A stretch of 31,473 bases of DNA from Bacteroidota bacterium (GCA_023415545.1 JAEZKJ010000020.1:1-31473); one strand, 5' to 3'; numbered from the stretch's first letter, positions 1 through 8,449 are shown. Notes: generated from the letters alone by a model not told the origin. Made by a program: numbers and translations.

Positions 1-78
1 TATATCAATTTATCGTATGATTATTTAGTTAACTTACTTAAAATTTGTTGTATATTCTCCTTGTTGAAATTTTTAATG

Positions 79-86
79 TATTTTTG
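79..86 (+). promoter_or_regulatory. Putative -7 promoter element for the DUF3078 gene
   Basis: TATTTTTG fits the Bacteroidetes primary-sigma -7 consensus TAnnTTTG and lies 27 nt before the start codon. No TTTG -33 element is visible at the usual 19-20 nt spacing. The rest of 1-113 holds nothing recognisable. Confidence 0.5.
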
Positions 87-113
87 TAATATAAACACTT
101 CAACTCAATTTAT

Positions 114-1514
114 ATGAAAAAATATATTGTATTGTTATCGTGCTTAACATACTTCTTAAATACTCCATATTCGTTTGCAAATGAAAAGAAGCAGATAAAA
201 AGGGATAAGTTATCTTCATTCACAGATACTTTATCCCATTTAAGAGATGAATATCTTGCTAATTTTGATTTGTGGAATAACTTAGATACAGTTCTTATAT
301 TCAATGATAAATATAATCCCGATCTATATAAGCTATTTGTTCCTGCAACTTATTATCAAGAACCGATAGAAGAGATATCTAATATTCAATGGTCTCCAAC
401 AATAGATTTTAATAAAAATAATAGCGCAATCGATTCTCTTCTTTTATATAAAAAAGATAGTTTAGAGTTGTTCAAACTAGAGAATTTGGAAATATCTAAA
501 AGGACCAATAGCTGGGTAAATAAAATTTTAATGAATGTTTATCTTAATTACCCTAATATTGTTTTAAATAATGAAGCAAATATCAGAGGTCTTAAAGTAT
601 TAAGTGAAAATTCAGTTGTAAAGAAACCTAAAAAAGAGAAGATGATGTCTCTTATTCACCGAGAATCTCCGGTGGAGAGTGTCGCAACTAGTAATGATTT
701 GATAGTTGTACGTCCTAACTTTTGGACTCATAAGGGTAATGGTTATGCTCAGTTTACTCAGCATTATATATCTGACAATTGGTATCAAGGAGGTGAAAGC
801 ACCTATTCTTTACTATCAGGATTGATATTGGAAGCCAATTATAATGATCGTCAAAAAATTCAATTTGATAATAGAATGGAGATTAAGCTTGGTTTCATAA
901 CTGCACCATCCGATACCGTCCATAAATATAAAACAAACGCTGACCTTTTTAGAATAACTAGTAAATTAGGTATTCAAGCTCATAGAAATTGGTATTATAC
1001 ATTGGGTGTAGACTTTAAAACTCAGTTTTTTTCAAACTACAAGACGAATACCAATGAAATGATTTCTAGTTTTTTATCTCCTGCCCAATTAGATTTAACT
1101 CTGGGTATGGACTTTAAACAGAATAAAAAGAATTATTCACTCTCCTTACTTACATCTCCTTTAGCGTATACATTTATTTATATAAAGGATAAAGATAAAA
1201 TTGTAAATACAACAGCATTTAATGTCCCAGAAGGGAAAAGTTCAGAAAGTTTGATAGGTTCGAAATTTACAGGTACTCTTAATTGGAAGATACATTCAAC
1301 AGTAATATGGGATTCTAAACTAGAATATTTTACCAATTATGAAAAGGTTATAGCTAGTTGGGAGAATACATTTAGTTTTGTTTTAAATAAATATCTATCT
1401 ACAAAAATATTTATTCACGCACGTTATGATGATGGAGTTATTCTTTCCGATAATAATAAGAGCTACTTTCAACTTAAAGAGATGTTGAGTTTTGGATTAA
1501 ACTACAATTGGTAA
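114..1514 (+). CDS. DUF3078 domain-containing protein, probably outer membrane
   Basis: A 466-residue exported protein. Residues 1 to about 22 form a signal peptide (MKKYIVLLSCL core, ending near SFA). The N-terminal third is poorly conserved. From about residue 200 the sequence is rich in alternating aromatic and polar residues typical of an outer-membrane beta-barrel (FWTHKGNGYAQFTQHYISD, then NWYQGGEST). This resembles the DUF3078 family, common in Bacteroidales and of unknown function. It ends in an aromatic residue (YNW), as many Bam-assembled barrels do. It appears monocistronic, with a -7 element upstream and a strong terminator downstream. The family call rests on motif recall; the barrel topology is inferred. 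Confidence 0.75.
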   Translation: MKKYIVLLSCLTYFLNTPYSFANEKKQIKRDKLSSFTDTLSHLRDEYLANFDLWNNLDTVLIFNDKYNPDLYKLFVPATYYQEPIEEISNIQWSPTIDFNKNNSAIDSLLLYKKDSLELFKLENLEISKRTNSWVNKILMNVYLNYPNIVLNNEANIRGLKVLSENSVVKKPKKEKMMSLIHRESPVESVATSNDLIVVRPNFWTHKGNGYAQFTQHYISDNWYQGGESTYSLLSGLILEANYNDRQKIQFDNRMEIKLGFITAPSDTVHKYKTNADLFRITSKLGIQAHRNWYYTLGVDFKTQFFSNYKTNTNEMISSFLSPAQLDLTLGMDFKQNKKNYSLSLLTSPLAYTFIYIKDKDKIVNTTAFNVPEGKSSESLIGSKFTGTLNWKIHSTVIWDSKLEYFTNYEKVIASWENTFSFVLNKYLSTKIFIHARYDDGVILSDNNKSYFQLKEMLSFGLNYNW

Positions 1515-1584
1515 ATCAGATAATATAATACAAAGTAAGCCAAACTTTAAATTGACTTCAAAGTCATATCAAATATGAAATTAA

Positions 1585-1617
1585 AAGCCCAAAAGTTCGA
1601 TAAAAACTTTTGGGCTT
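1585..1617 (+). terminator. Rho-independent terminator after the DUF3078 gene
   Basis: A 13-bp perfect stem (AAGCCCAAAAGTT against AACTTTTGGGCTT) with a 7-nt loop, followed by ATTTTTTTT. It lies 70 nt after the stop codon. A 6-bp-arm palindrome (TGACTT CA AAGTCA, 1553-1566) precedes it. Confidence 0.85.
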
Positions 1618-1692
1618 ATTTTTTTAAAAGAAATACGATGTCTAAATATTGTAAATTAATTGTTTAAGCAATAAAAATGGTTTCCCAATCGA

Positions 1693-2778
1693 TTATATCT
1701 CCTCTAACAAAATTTGTACAATTCTTTCGGCTGTTCTTCCGTCCCATCTTTCGGGAAGAGAACTATTTTTCCATTCACCTTTTTCAATTTTCTCTATACT
1801 GCTTTTTATTAAACTATAATTATCGTCAACTAGAATGTTTGTTCCATTAGTTACAGTTTCATTATGCTCAGTGTAGTTGTCCAATGTTATACATGGTACA
1901 TTCATAAAAGTAGCCTCTTCAGCAATATTTCCTGAATCGGTGACTATCGATAATGCATTCTTTGCAGTATAGATAAAAGAGAGGTATGATTGGGGGTGAA
2001 TTATCAATAAATTATCAGATTTTACCCCTAAGCTATCAATTCTATTTTTTACGTATGAGTGAAGTGGAGCTACTATTTTTTTAGATGTAGAGTTAATTAT
2101 TGTAGTAATTATCTCCTTTAATTTCTCATCATTATTAATAATTTCTCTTTTATTTAAAGTTAGTAGTATATACTCTTTCTCTTTAATATTTAGAATATCA
2201 AAAAATACAGGACGATTAATATCAGGAAGAGAAAAACGAAGAGTATCAATAAGTATGTTTCCTACAAAGAATATGTTTTTGATATTTGTGCCACAGTTAG
2301 AAAGGTTTCTGTTAGCATCCATACCCGCTGTAAAGAGTATATCCGATAGACCATCAATAATCATTCGGTTAACCTCCTTAGGTTTATTCATATCGAATGA
2401 ACGTATTCCTGCTACAAGGTGAGCCACTTTAACACCCATCTTCTTTGCTACTAAAGAGCAAGCCATAGTAGGAGTGAAATCATCGACAACAACAACAGCA
2501 TTAGCAGGATGTTTTTCTAGTTCCTCAGCAAAAGCTACAATAATATTGGCTGTCCTATTAAAAAAGTTATCACTATCTACCTCTAGATAAGCATCAGGAG
2601 GGGACAATTTTAAATCAGAAAAGAGTGAAGGTTCTAAACTGGGATCATTTTTACTGCCAGTAAAAACAAGTCTGTATGAAATTTCTTTACCTGCTTCAGA
2701 GGCTTTTTTAATTGCTCTTGCCAATGGAGCTATTTTCATAAAATTAGGGCGTGCACCGGCAATGATAGTAATTTTCAT
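1693..2778 (-). CDS. UDP-N-acetylglucosamine 2-epimerase homologue (WecB-like) with altered active site
   Basis: A 361-residue protein of the non-hydrolysing UDP-GlcNAc 2-epimerase fold, close to the usual length. Recognisable landmarks are GARPNFMKIAPL near the N-terminus, the D-D-F motif at 99-101, PLH at 238-240, and DSGNIAEEA (281-289) followed by TEHNE in the UDP-binding half. Classical enzymes carry AHVEAG and PEExNR with catalytic glutamates. Here the same stretches read AHLVAG (V122 in place of Glu) and PKEVNR (K134 in place of the first Glu), and the stretch between them is two residues shorter. H240 and an Asp at 99/100 remain. Normal epimerase activity is therefore doubtful; a changed substrate or a non-catalytic role is possible. 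It stands alone and diverges from the TRIC-type gene. Confidence 0.8.
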   Translation of the reverse strand: MKITIIAGARPNFMKIAPLARAIKKASEAGKEISYRLVFTGSKNDPSLEPSLFSDLKLSPPDAYLEVDSDNFFNRTANIIVAFAEELEKHPANAVVVVDDFTPTMACSLVAKKMGVKVAHLVAGIRSFDMNKPKEVNRMIIDGLSDILFTAGMDANRNLSNCGTNIKNIFFVGNILIDTLRFSLPDINRPVFFDILNIKEKEYILLTLNKREIINNDEKLKEIITTIINSTSKKIVAPLHSYVKNRIDSLGVKSDNLLIIHPQSYLSFIYTAKNALSIVTDSGNIAEEATFMNVPCITLDNYTEHNETVTNGTNILVDDNYSLIKSSIEKIEKGEWKNSSLPERWDGRTAERIVQILLEEI

Positions 2779-2800
2779 TCTTATTAAATATTTCTCAGAA

Positions 2801-2808
2801 CAAAATTA
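2801..2808 (-). promoter_or_regulatory. Putative -7 element for the WecB-like gene
   Basis: On the minus strand this reads TAATTTTG, matching TAnnTTTG, 22 nt before the start codon. No convincing -33 element was found. Confidence 0.5.
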
Positions 2809-2856
2809 AGTTTTATTCTCGAATTAATTAGTTTCTTTGCATTCAAATTTTAAGTT

Positions 2857-3468
2857 ATGATTACTTTCGTTCAGATATTAGATTTTATAGGTACGTTTGC
2901 ATTTGCTATTAGCGGTATTCGCCTTGCATCCGCTAAGCGTTTTGATTGGTTTGGAGCTTATGTAGTTGGTCTTGCTACTGCTATCGGTGGAGGTACATTA
3001 CGAGATGTTTTACTTAACGTTACTCCGGCATGGATGTTAAATCCAATTTATCTTATTTGTACCGCTCTTGCTTTAGTATGGGTAATAGCCTTTGGAAAAC
3101 TTCTTATTCACATGCACAATACTTTTTTTATTTTCGACAGTATTGGTTTGGCACTTTTCACTGTAGTAGGTCTTGAAAAGTCTATCACACTAGGATATCC
3201 TTTTTGGGTAGCAATTATCATGGGAAGTATAACAGGTGCTGCTGGAGGTGTTATGAGAGATGTTTTTATAAATGAGATACCATTAATATTTAGAAAAGAG
3301 ATTTATGCAATGGCATGTGTTTTTGGTGGACTTGTTTATTTTGGATGTTCTTTATTAAATCTTGATTCATATATTTGTCAAATATTGGGAGGTGGAGCAG
3401 TTTTTGTAACTCGCATATTAGCTGTTAAATATCGTATCTGTTTACCAATTTTAAAAGGCGTAGAGTAA
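2857..3468 (+). CDS. Trimeric intracellular cation channel (TRIC/UPF0126) family membrane protein
   Basis: A 203-residue, very hydrophobic inner-membrane protein with about seven transmembrane helices. It shows the internal two-fold repeat of the UPF0126/TRIC family: the signature GGGTLRDVLLN (about residues 47-57) recurs as GAAGGVMRDVF (about 127-137). Prokaryotic TRIC homologues are potassium-permeable homotrimers; E. coli YicG and YadS belong to the group. The physiological role in Bacteroidales is not established. It is transcribed divergently from the WecB-like gene across a 78-bp gap. A near-match -7 element (TTTCTTTG, 2832-2839) lies just upstream, and a hairpin follows. Confidence 0.85.
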   Translation: MITFVQILDFIGTFAFAISGIRLASAKRFDWFGAYVVGLATAIGGGTLRDVLLNVTPAWMLNPIYLICTALALVWVIAFGKLLIHMHNTFFIFDSIGLALFTVVGLEKSITLGYPFWVAIIMGSITGAAGGVMRDVFINEIPLIFRKEIYAMACVFGGLVYFGCSLLNLDSYICQILGGGAVFVTRILAVKYRICLPILKGVE

Positions 3469-3495
3469 AGATTTTACATAAAAACTGACATTGTA

Positions 3496-3530
3496 TGGGG
3501 GATATTTGATTATTTATCAATATATCCCCA
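3496..3530 (+). terminator. Hairpin after the TRIC-family gene
   Basis: A long stem pairs GGGGATAT with ATATCCCC and continues inward through TTGAT/ATCAA around a TATTT loop, with one-base bulges. There is no clear U tract behind it, so it may be a terminator or an mRNA 3'-end stabiliser. Confidence 0.55.
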
Positions 3531-3548
3531 TTCTTATAATAAAACGAA

Positions 3549-3580
3549 TTTGTACTATTCTTAATTTTCAATTATTCTTG
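3549..3580 (+). promoter_or_regulatory. Putative promoter of the ECF sigma factor gene
   Basis: TTTG at 3549-3552, a 20-nt spacer, then TATTCTTG at 3573-3580. The -7 part deviates from TAnnTTTG at one position. A short inverted repeat (TCTTG-ccaca-CAAGA, 3576-3590) overlaps it and could be an operator. The leader would be about 50 nt. Confidence 0.45.
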
Positions 3581-3636
3581 CCACACAAGAAAAATGGAAT
3601 ATTAAAATAATTATACACACCTAAACCAATAATTAT

Positions 3637-4140
3637 ATGAATAGTATTAAATTTATGAAAAGCTTACTCGGTGTTCAAGACGAGTTGTTGAGATTTGCTT
3701 ATAAGCTCACGGCAGACAGAGAAGAGGCAAATGATCTACTACAGGAAACTTCATTAAAAGCATTAGACAATGAAGACAAGTACATACCTGACACAAATTT
3801 CAAGGGATGGATGTACACCATTATGAGAAATATCTTTATTAATAACTACAGAAAAATCACACGCGATCAAACTTTTGTTGATCACTCTGATAACCTGTAT
3901 CATTTAAATCTTCCTCAAGAATCAGGCTTTGACAACAGTGAATATTCTTATGACATTAAAGAGATACATAAAGTTGTCAACAAGTTGCCAAAAGAGTACC
4001 GTATTCCATTTGCTATGCATATCTCCGGATTTAAATATAGAGAGATAGCAGAGAAATTAGACCTACCTTTAGGTACAGTGAAAAGCAGGATATTCTTTAC
4101 GCGACAGCGTTTACAGGGTCAATTAAAGGACTTTATGTAG
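3637..4140 (+). CDS. ECF-type RNA polymerase sigma factor (sigma-70 family, RpoE-like)
   Basis: A 167-residue group IV sigma factor at the usual length. Region 2 (about residues 10-75) includes DLLQETSLKALDN and FKGWMYTIMRNIFINNYRK, the core-binding and -10-recognition helices. Region 4 (about 110-160) has LPKEYRIPFAMHISGFKYREI and the helix-turn-helix LDLPLGTVKSRIFFTRQR. The sequence resembles a highly conserved RpoE-like sigma found across Bacteroidales. No anti-sigma factor gene is adjacent: upstream is the TRIC-type gene and downstream is the convergent mtgA. Its regulon cannot be read from this window. Confidence 0.92.
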   Translation: MNSIKFMKSLLGVQDELLRFAYKLTADREEANDLLQETSLKALDNEDKYIPDTNFKGWMYTIMRNIFINNYRKITRDQTFVDHSDNLYHLNLPQESGFDNSEYSYDIKEIHKVVNKLPKEYRIPFAMHISGFKYREIAEKLDLPLGTVKSRIFFTRQRLQGQLKDFM

Positions 4141-4142
4141 AT

Positions 4143-4179
4143 AAAAAAATAGAGATTAATTATTAATCTCTATTTTTTT
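4143..4179. terminator. Bidirectional terminator between sigma factor and mtgA genes
   Basis: A 17-bp perfect stem (4143-4159 with 4163-4179) around a 3-nt TTA loop. It is A-rich on the left and T-rich on the right, so either strand gives an RNA hairpin followed by U. The mtgA stop codon (4170-4172, minus strand) lies inside the right arm. Confidence 0.85.
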
Positions 4180-4874
4180 GCTTTCTCTTTAGGGAATTTG
4201 GGTAATAAACGCATTAATCTGATAATCTGTTTTTGACGTTTATACATATATGAAGATGGTTTTCCGGAGTTGAATTTTATAGGGTTAGGCAATGATGCAG
4301 CAATAAGAGCTGATTCTCCTCTAGTTAAATTGGATGCATCTTTATTGAAGTGTGCTTGAGCAACGGCTTGAGCTCCGTAAATACCTTTTCCCATCTCAAT
4401 GGAGTTAAGATAAACTTCCATTATTCTCTCTTTGCTCCATAATAATTCAATTAAACAAGTGAAATAGACTTCAAAACCCTTTCTTACCCATGAAGATTTT
4501 GGCCATAAAAATACATTTTTTGCCGTCTGTTGACTTATTGTGCTTGCTCCTCTAGGTTTTTTACGTTTATTGTTCTCTTTCACAGCTTTGTTAATCTCTA
4601 CGAAATCAAATCCATAATGTTGAGCAAATCTATTATCTTCAGAAGCAATTACAGCCATAGGAAGATGTCTTGAAATCTTTTCTCTAGAAACCCAGTTATG
4701 TTTACAAATTATTTCTTCACCATTCATTAACTGTTGAGCAGAACGTATAACCATGAGAGGGGTGAAATATATAGGAACAAAACTGAATCGAAGAAGGAGA
4801 ACCCACAGAAATGTAGAGGCAAAGAAAATTATGATAATCCTTTTAATCCATCTGAAGATGTCATTTTTTATCAT
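4170..4874 (-). CDS. mtgA: Monofunctional biosynthetic peptidoglycan transglycosylase
   Basis: A 234-residue GT51 glycosyltransferase without a transpeptidase domain, the typical MtgA length. One N-terminal membrane anchor spans about residues 10-28. The GT51 signature VIASEDNRFAQHYGFDF carries the catalytic Glu (E79) and is followed by the second motif RGASTISQQTAKNVFLW and by KERIMEVYLNSIEMG. It polymerises lipid II into glycan strands at the periplasmic face of the inner membrane. It lies 88 nt downstream of the OmpA-type lipoprotein gene on the same strand, with a hairpin between. No promoter of its own is obvious. Confidence 0.93.
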   Translation of the reverse strand: MIKNDIFRWIKRIIIIFFASTFLWVLLLRFSFVPIYFTPLMVIRSAQQLMNGEEIICKHNWVSREKISRHLPMAVIASEDNRFAQHYGFDFVEINKAVKENNKRKKPRGASTISQQTAKNVFLWPKSSWVRKGFEVYFTCLIELLWSKERIMEVYLNSIEMGKGIYGAQAVAQAHFNKDASNLTRGESALIAASLPNPIKFNSGKPSSYMYKRQKQIIRLMRLLPKFPKEKAKK

Positions 4875-4901
4875 AGTAATAGATAAATCAGTTAATGTAA
4901 A

Positions 4902-4939
4902 TCACTCAATGTACTTAAAAGAGGAGTTACATTGAGTGA
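4902..4939 (-). terminator. Hairpin after the OmpA-family gene
   Basis: A 12-bp perfect stem (TCACTCAATGTA with TACATTGAGTGA) around a 14-nt loop, in the gap between the OmpA-family stop codon and the mtgA start on the minus strand. The tail is only weakly U-rich, so leaky termination with read-through into mtgA is plausible. Confidence 0.55.
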
Positions 4940-4962
4940 ATTCAGTTTGTTTATTTGATTAA

Positions 4963-5640
4963 TTACAAGTTACCAGCTTCAGCTTGTTTAATCATAGCTT
5001 CACTAGCATACATGTAAATTTCAACACGTCTGTTTTGAGCTGCAGTAAGAGCATCGTCATATTGGCTGTATCCCAAACCTTTAACCTCTTTAATTTGACT
5101 AGCGCTAACTCCTTGTTGTTCAAGGAATTTTTCAACAGCTTCAGCACGGCTTGTAGAAACTTTTAAGTTAGCCTCTTCTGTACCAACTTTATCAGTGTGT
5201 CCCATTATAGCAATATCCATAGTAGGATTTTGCTTAAGTATAGTTGCAAATTTTGTCAACGAGTTCTTAGCCTGTTCGCTAAGAGTTGATGAATTGAAAG
5301 CGAAAAGAATACCCGAATCGAATGTTACTTTTACAGCCTGAAGACCATTATTATCGGTAACCTGTTCTACTTGTGCACCATTGATTTGTGCAGCTTCAGC
5401 AGCAGCTTTATCCATCTTTTTACCAATTAATACTCCCGCTCCGGTACCAACAGCAGCACCAACAGCAGCACCAATAGCAGCACCTTTACCATGACCGACA
5501 AGACCACCAACAATTGCTCCAAGTGCAGCACCACCGCCACCACCAATTAATCCACCTTTAGTCGTGTTGTTCATATTTCCACAACCGCTAAATACTATTC
5601 CTGTGCATAGGCACAAAGCCAAAACTTTAGTTTTTTTCAT
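4963..5640 (-). CDS. OmpA-family lipoprotein with glycine-zipper segment
   Basis: A 225-residue outer-membrane lipoprotein. The lipoprotein signal ends at VFSGC (lipidated Cys20). Residues about 30-75 are glycine/alanine-rich with GxxxG spacing (GLIGGGGGAALGAIVGGLVG), a glycine-zipper segment that may insert into or associate with membrane. The C-terminal OmpA domain (about 105-212) has IAIMGHTDKVG and AQNRRVEIYM, the peptidoglycan diaminopimelate-binding signature. It probably tethers the outer membrane to the wall, like YiaD/Pal-type proteins. It follows the MATE gene by 38 nt on the same strand. Confidence 0.9.
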   Translation of the reverse strand: MKKTKVLALCLCTGIVFSGCGNMNNTTKGGLIGGGGGAALGAIVGGLVGHGKGAAIGAAVGAAVGTGAGVLIGKKMDKAAAEAAQINGAQVEQVTDNNGLQAVKVTFDSGILFAFNSSTLSEQAKNSLTKFATILKQNPTMDIAIMGHTDKVGTEEANLKVSTSRAEAVEKFLEQQGVSASQIKEVKGLGYSQYDDALTAAQNRRVEIYMYASEAMIKQAEAGNL

Positions 5641-5678
5641 ACTGATAATTTTAAAAAATGAACTTTGTATAAGTTAGT

Positions 5679-7028
5679 TTAAATAAACTTATTTATAGTA
5701 TATAGTTTTTTTCTTATTAAAAATAGCCACAAAAGGCAAATAATACCTTTAAGAATGCTTGTTATAGATATACTCCACCAAATTCCATCCAATCCCATTC
5801 CCAAAGAGATAAACCAAATAGCAAGTGGTATTCTTATATAGTTAAATCCAATGCTTACTACAGCTGGTGGTATTGTTCTACCAACACCATAAAACATGCC
5901 TTGTGTGGTTATCTCAATCATCATAAAGATTTGCGAATAGCCATCAATCAATAGATACCTTCCTCCTGTAGTATAAGCTTCAATTTCTGGAACAAATATA
6001 GAGAATATTTCACATCCATAAAAAATAAATGCAAAAGAACATAAAACGCCAAAAGCTATAGCTAATGCTATTGTAATATTAAATGCTTTTTGAATACGAA
6101 ATGTTTTTCCTGCAGCATAGTTTTGCGCTACAAAAGAGCTTAGAGCAGTGGAAAATCCTTGAGATGTATTCCATGTAACTGCCTCGATTTGTCCTCCTGT
6201 AGTGAGTGACATAAGCCCTAAATGGCCACCATTGGAAGATGCAATTCTTCCAAGAAAGATATTTGCAAAAGCAAATAAAGTATTTAAAACTGCTACAGGA
6301 ATTCCTAATTTTAATACTTTAATAGTATACTCTTTTTTCAAAGAAACAATGAGAGGAATGCCATTAAGCAGACTCTTTTTATACTCTAATTTATATATAA
6401 AAAGCAGGAAAACAGTGAATTGTGCTATCCAAGTTGCATAAGCTGCTCCATTTGTACCCATTTTAAATACAAAAATCAGTAATGGGTCCAATATCATATT
6501 AGCGACTAAACCTACACCATTAATTATAAATGGTACTAAACTTCTTCCACAACCATTGAAAATGCCTGAGAAAGCTGCTGACATAAATACAAAGGGTAGG
6601 GCAGTTGATATTATTCGTAAGTAGTTGACTGCACTCTCAGAGATATTATCACTAAGTCCATACAAACTAATAATAGGGTTGGAAAAAGTGAAGAATATGC
6701 TTCCCAGTATAATTGATAATATAATTGAGATTGTAATATTGTGAGAGGCAAAATTTCTTGCCATTTTCTCATCTTGCATTCCAACAGATTGTCCTACACT
6801 TACTTCTGACCCCACTTTATTGAGTAGGGCTATTGAAACAGCCATCCATGTTAAAAGACCTACTGAACCAACAGCAGCGATCGATTCGCTACCAAGTCGT
6901 CCAACCCAAGCCATATCAGTTAGGTTGTATGCCATTTGAATAAATGAGGTTCCCATTATAGGGATAGCCAAATTTACCAACTGCTTTAATATTGGTCCTT
7001 TAGTAAGATCTTTTGTTCCTGAAATCAT
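5679..7028 (-). CDS. MATE family efflux transporter
   Basis: A 449-residue integral inner-membrane protein with about 12 predicted helices, the usual size for MATE proteins (NorM/DinF superfamily). The N-terminal TKGPILKQLVNLAIPIMGTSF followed by NLTDMAWVGRLGSESIAAVG is typical of MatE repeat 1. A second copy starts near residue 235 (VLKLGIPVAVLNTLFAFANIFLGRIA). MATE proteins export drugs or metabolites using Na+ or H+ gradients; the substrate cannot be told from sequence. It lies 88 nt downstream of glyA on the same strand but is separated by a strong terminator, so it is probably not co-transcribed with it. Confidence 0.92.
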   Translation of the reverse strand: MISGTKDLTKGPILKQLVNLAIPIMGTSFIQMAYNLTDMAWVGRLGSESIAAVGSVGLLTWMAVSIALLNKVGSEVSVGQSVGMQDEKMARNFASHNITISIILSIILGSIFFTFSNPIISLYGLSDNISESAVNYLRIISTALPFVFMSAAFSGIFNGCGRSLVPFIINGVGLVANMILDPLLIFVFKMGTNGAAYATWIAQFTVFLLFIYKLEYKKSLLNGIPLIVSLKKEYTIKVLKLGIPVAVLNTLFAFANIFLGRIASSNGGHLGLMSLTTGGQIEAVTWNTSQGFSTALSSFVAQNYAAGKTFRIQKAFNITIALAIAFGVLCSFAFIFYGCEIFSIFVPEIEAYTTGGRYLLIDGYSQIFMMIEITTQGMFYGVGRTIPPAVVSIGFNYIRIPLAIWFISLGMGLDGIWWSISITSILKGIICLLWLFLIRKKLYTINKFI

Positions 7029-7062
7029 ATCTTTTTTGAAAATAGCTGTAAAAGTATAAAAA

Positions 7063-7097
7063 AATAAAGGTGCAGAAATAGTTCCTGCACCTTTATT
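7063..7097 (-). terminator. Rho-independent terminator after glyA
   Basis: A 13-bp perfect stem (AATAAAGGTGCAG with CTGCACCTTTATT) and 9-nt loop. Read on the minus strand it is followed by a U-rich tail beginning TTTTTTATA. It lies 19 nt past the glyA stop codon. Confidence 0.88.
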
Positions 7098-7116
7098 ATA
7101 GAAATATTATTTAAAA

Positions 7117-8397
7117 TTAATAAGCAAATAATGGGTAGTTCTTCATTATTTCGTTCACTTTATGACGAACTTGAGTGATAACCTCTTCATTATCAACATT
7201 CGAAAGTACTGTCTCAATCATCTCTGCAATTTCGTACATGAATTCTTCTTTTGCACCACGAGTAGTGATAGCAGGAGTACCTAAACGAATACCTGATGTT
7301 TGGAAAGCAGAGCGAGAATCAAATGGTACCATATTTTTGTTTACAGTAATATCTGCAGAAACAAGAGCTTTTTCAGCTACTTTACCTGTCAAATCCGGGT
7401 ATTTTGAGCGAAGATCAACAAGCATAGAGTGGTTGTCTGTACCACCTGAAACAATAGTAAATCCTCTATCAATAAGAGCTTGAGCAAGGGCTGCAGCATT
7501 TTTTTGCACCTGTTTTTGATACTCTTTGAATTCTGGTTGTAGACACTCACCAAAAGCAACAGCTTTAGCAGCAATAACATGCTCTAATGGTCCACCTTGT
7601 ACGCCGGGAAAGACAGCCGAGTCAAGAAGTTGTGACATCATCTTAATTTCACCCTTAGGAGTTGTTTTACCCCATGGATTTGGGAAATCTTTACCCATAA
7701 GAATCACACCACCTCTAGGACCACGAAGAGTTTTATGAGTTGTTGATGTTACGATGTGAGCATATTTTAATGGGTTATCAAGAAGACCTGCTGCAATAAG
7801 ACCTGCAGGGTGAGCCATGTCAACCATTAAAATTGCACCAATCTTATCGGCAATCTCTCTCATTCTCTTATAATCCCATTCGCGAGAGTAAGCTGAGCCA
7901 CCACCGATGATCATTTTTGGTCTCTCACGAAGAGCGACCTCTTCCATTTGATCATAATCAACGCGTCCTGTCTCTTTATTTAAATTGTACTCACATGGAG
8001 TATATATAATACCTGAAGTGTTTACTAATGAACCATGAGATAAGTGACCACCATGAGCAAGGTTTAATCCCATAAACTTATCTCCAGGGTTTAAAACAGC
8101 TAAAAATACAGCTGCGTTAGCCTGAGCTCCAGAGTGTGGCTGTACGTTTGCCCATTCAGCTCCAAAAACCTCTTTCAATCTGTCAATAGCAATTTGTTCA
8201 CTCTGATCTACTACTTCACACCCTCCATAATAACGCTTACCCGGATACCCTTCTGCATACTTGTTAGTTAGGCACGAGCCCATGGCCTGCATAACTTGAT
8301 CACTAACAAAATTTTCGGATGCAATCAACTCTATTCCTTTAAGCTGTCTTTGATGTTCTTTTTCGATAATATCGAAAATCAAATCGTCTCTTTTCAT
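7117..8397 (-). CDS. glyA: Serine hydroxymethyltransferase
   Basis: A 426-residue PLP-dependent enzyme that interconverts serine and glycine while charging tetrahydrofolate with a one-carbon unit; a cytosolic housekeeping enzyme. The family landmarks are all present: ELIASENFVS, YAEGYPGKRYYGGC, QPHSGAQANAAVF, MVDMAHPAGL, and the PLP-lysine motif TSTTHKTLRGPRGG with K222. Length is standard. The start follows a plausible leader with a TAATTTTG -7 element 44 nt upstream. A strong terminator follows the gene. Confidence 0.97.
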   Translation of the reverse strand: MKRDDLIFDIIEKEHQRQLKGIELIASENFVSDQVMQAMGSCLTNKYAEGYPGKRYYGGCEVVDQSEQIAIDRLKEVFGAEWANVQPHSGAQANAAVFLAVLNPGDKFMGLNLAHGGHLSHGSLVNTSGIIYTPCEYNLNKETGRVDYDQMEEVALRERPKMIIGGGSAYSREWDYKRMREIADKIGAILMVDMAHPAGLIAAGLLDNPLKYAHIVTSTTHKTLRGPRGGVILMGKDFPNPWGKTTPKGEIKMMSQLLDSAVFPGVQGGPLEHVIAAKAVAFGECLQPEFKEYQKQVQKNAAALAQALIDRGFTIVSGGTDNHSMLVDLRSKYPDLTGKVAEKALVSADITVNKNMVPFDSRSAFQTSGIRLGTPAITTRGAKEEFMYEIAEMIETVLSNVDNEEVITQVRHKVNEIMKNYPLFAY

Positions 8398-8441
8398 TTT
8401 TTAATAATTTGGAAGTTATTGTGTAAGTAAATTTGAGCTCA

Positions 8442-8449
8442 CAAAATTA
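8442..8449 (-). promoter_or_regulatory. Putative proximal -7 element for glyA
   Basis: The minus strand reads TAATTTTG, matching TAnnTTTG, 44 nt before the glyA start. TTTG sequences upstream are spaced 14 or 23 nt away, neither ideal. Confidence 0.5.

Noticed and set aside
1575..1667. A 30-codon plus-strand ORF after the DUF3078 gene
   Set aside because: It runs through the terminator hairpin and U tract, has no promoter and no recognisable sequence pattern.
7117..8397. Open frames inside glyA on the plus strand (for example 7175-7483)
   Set aside because: They are shadows of a strongly conserved gene, with no promoter or recognisable protein features.
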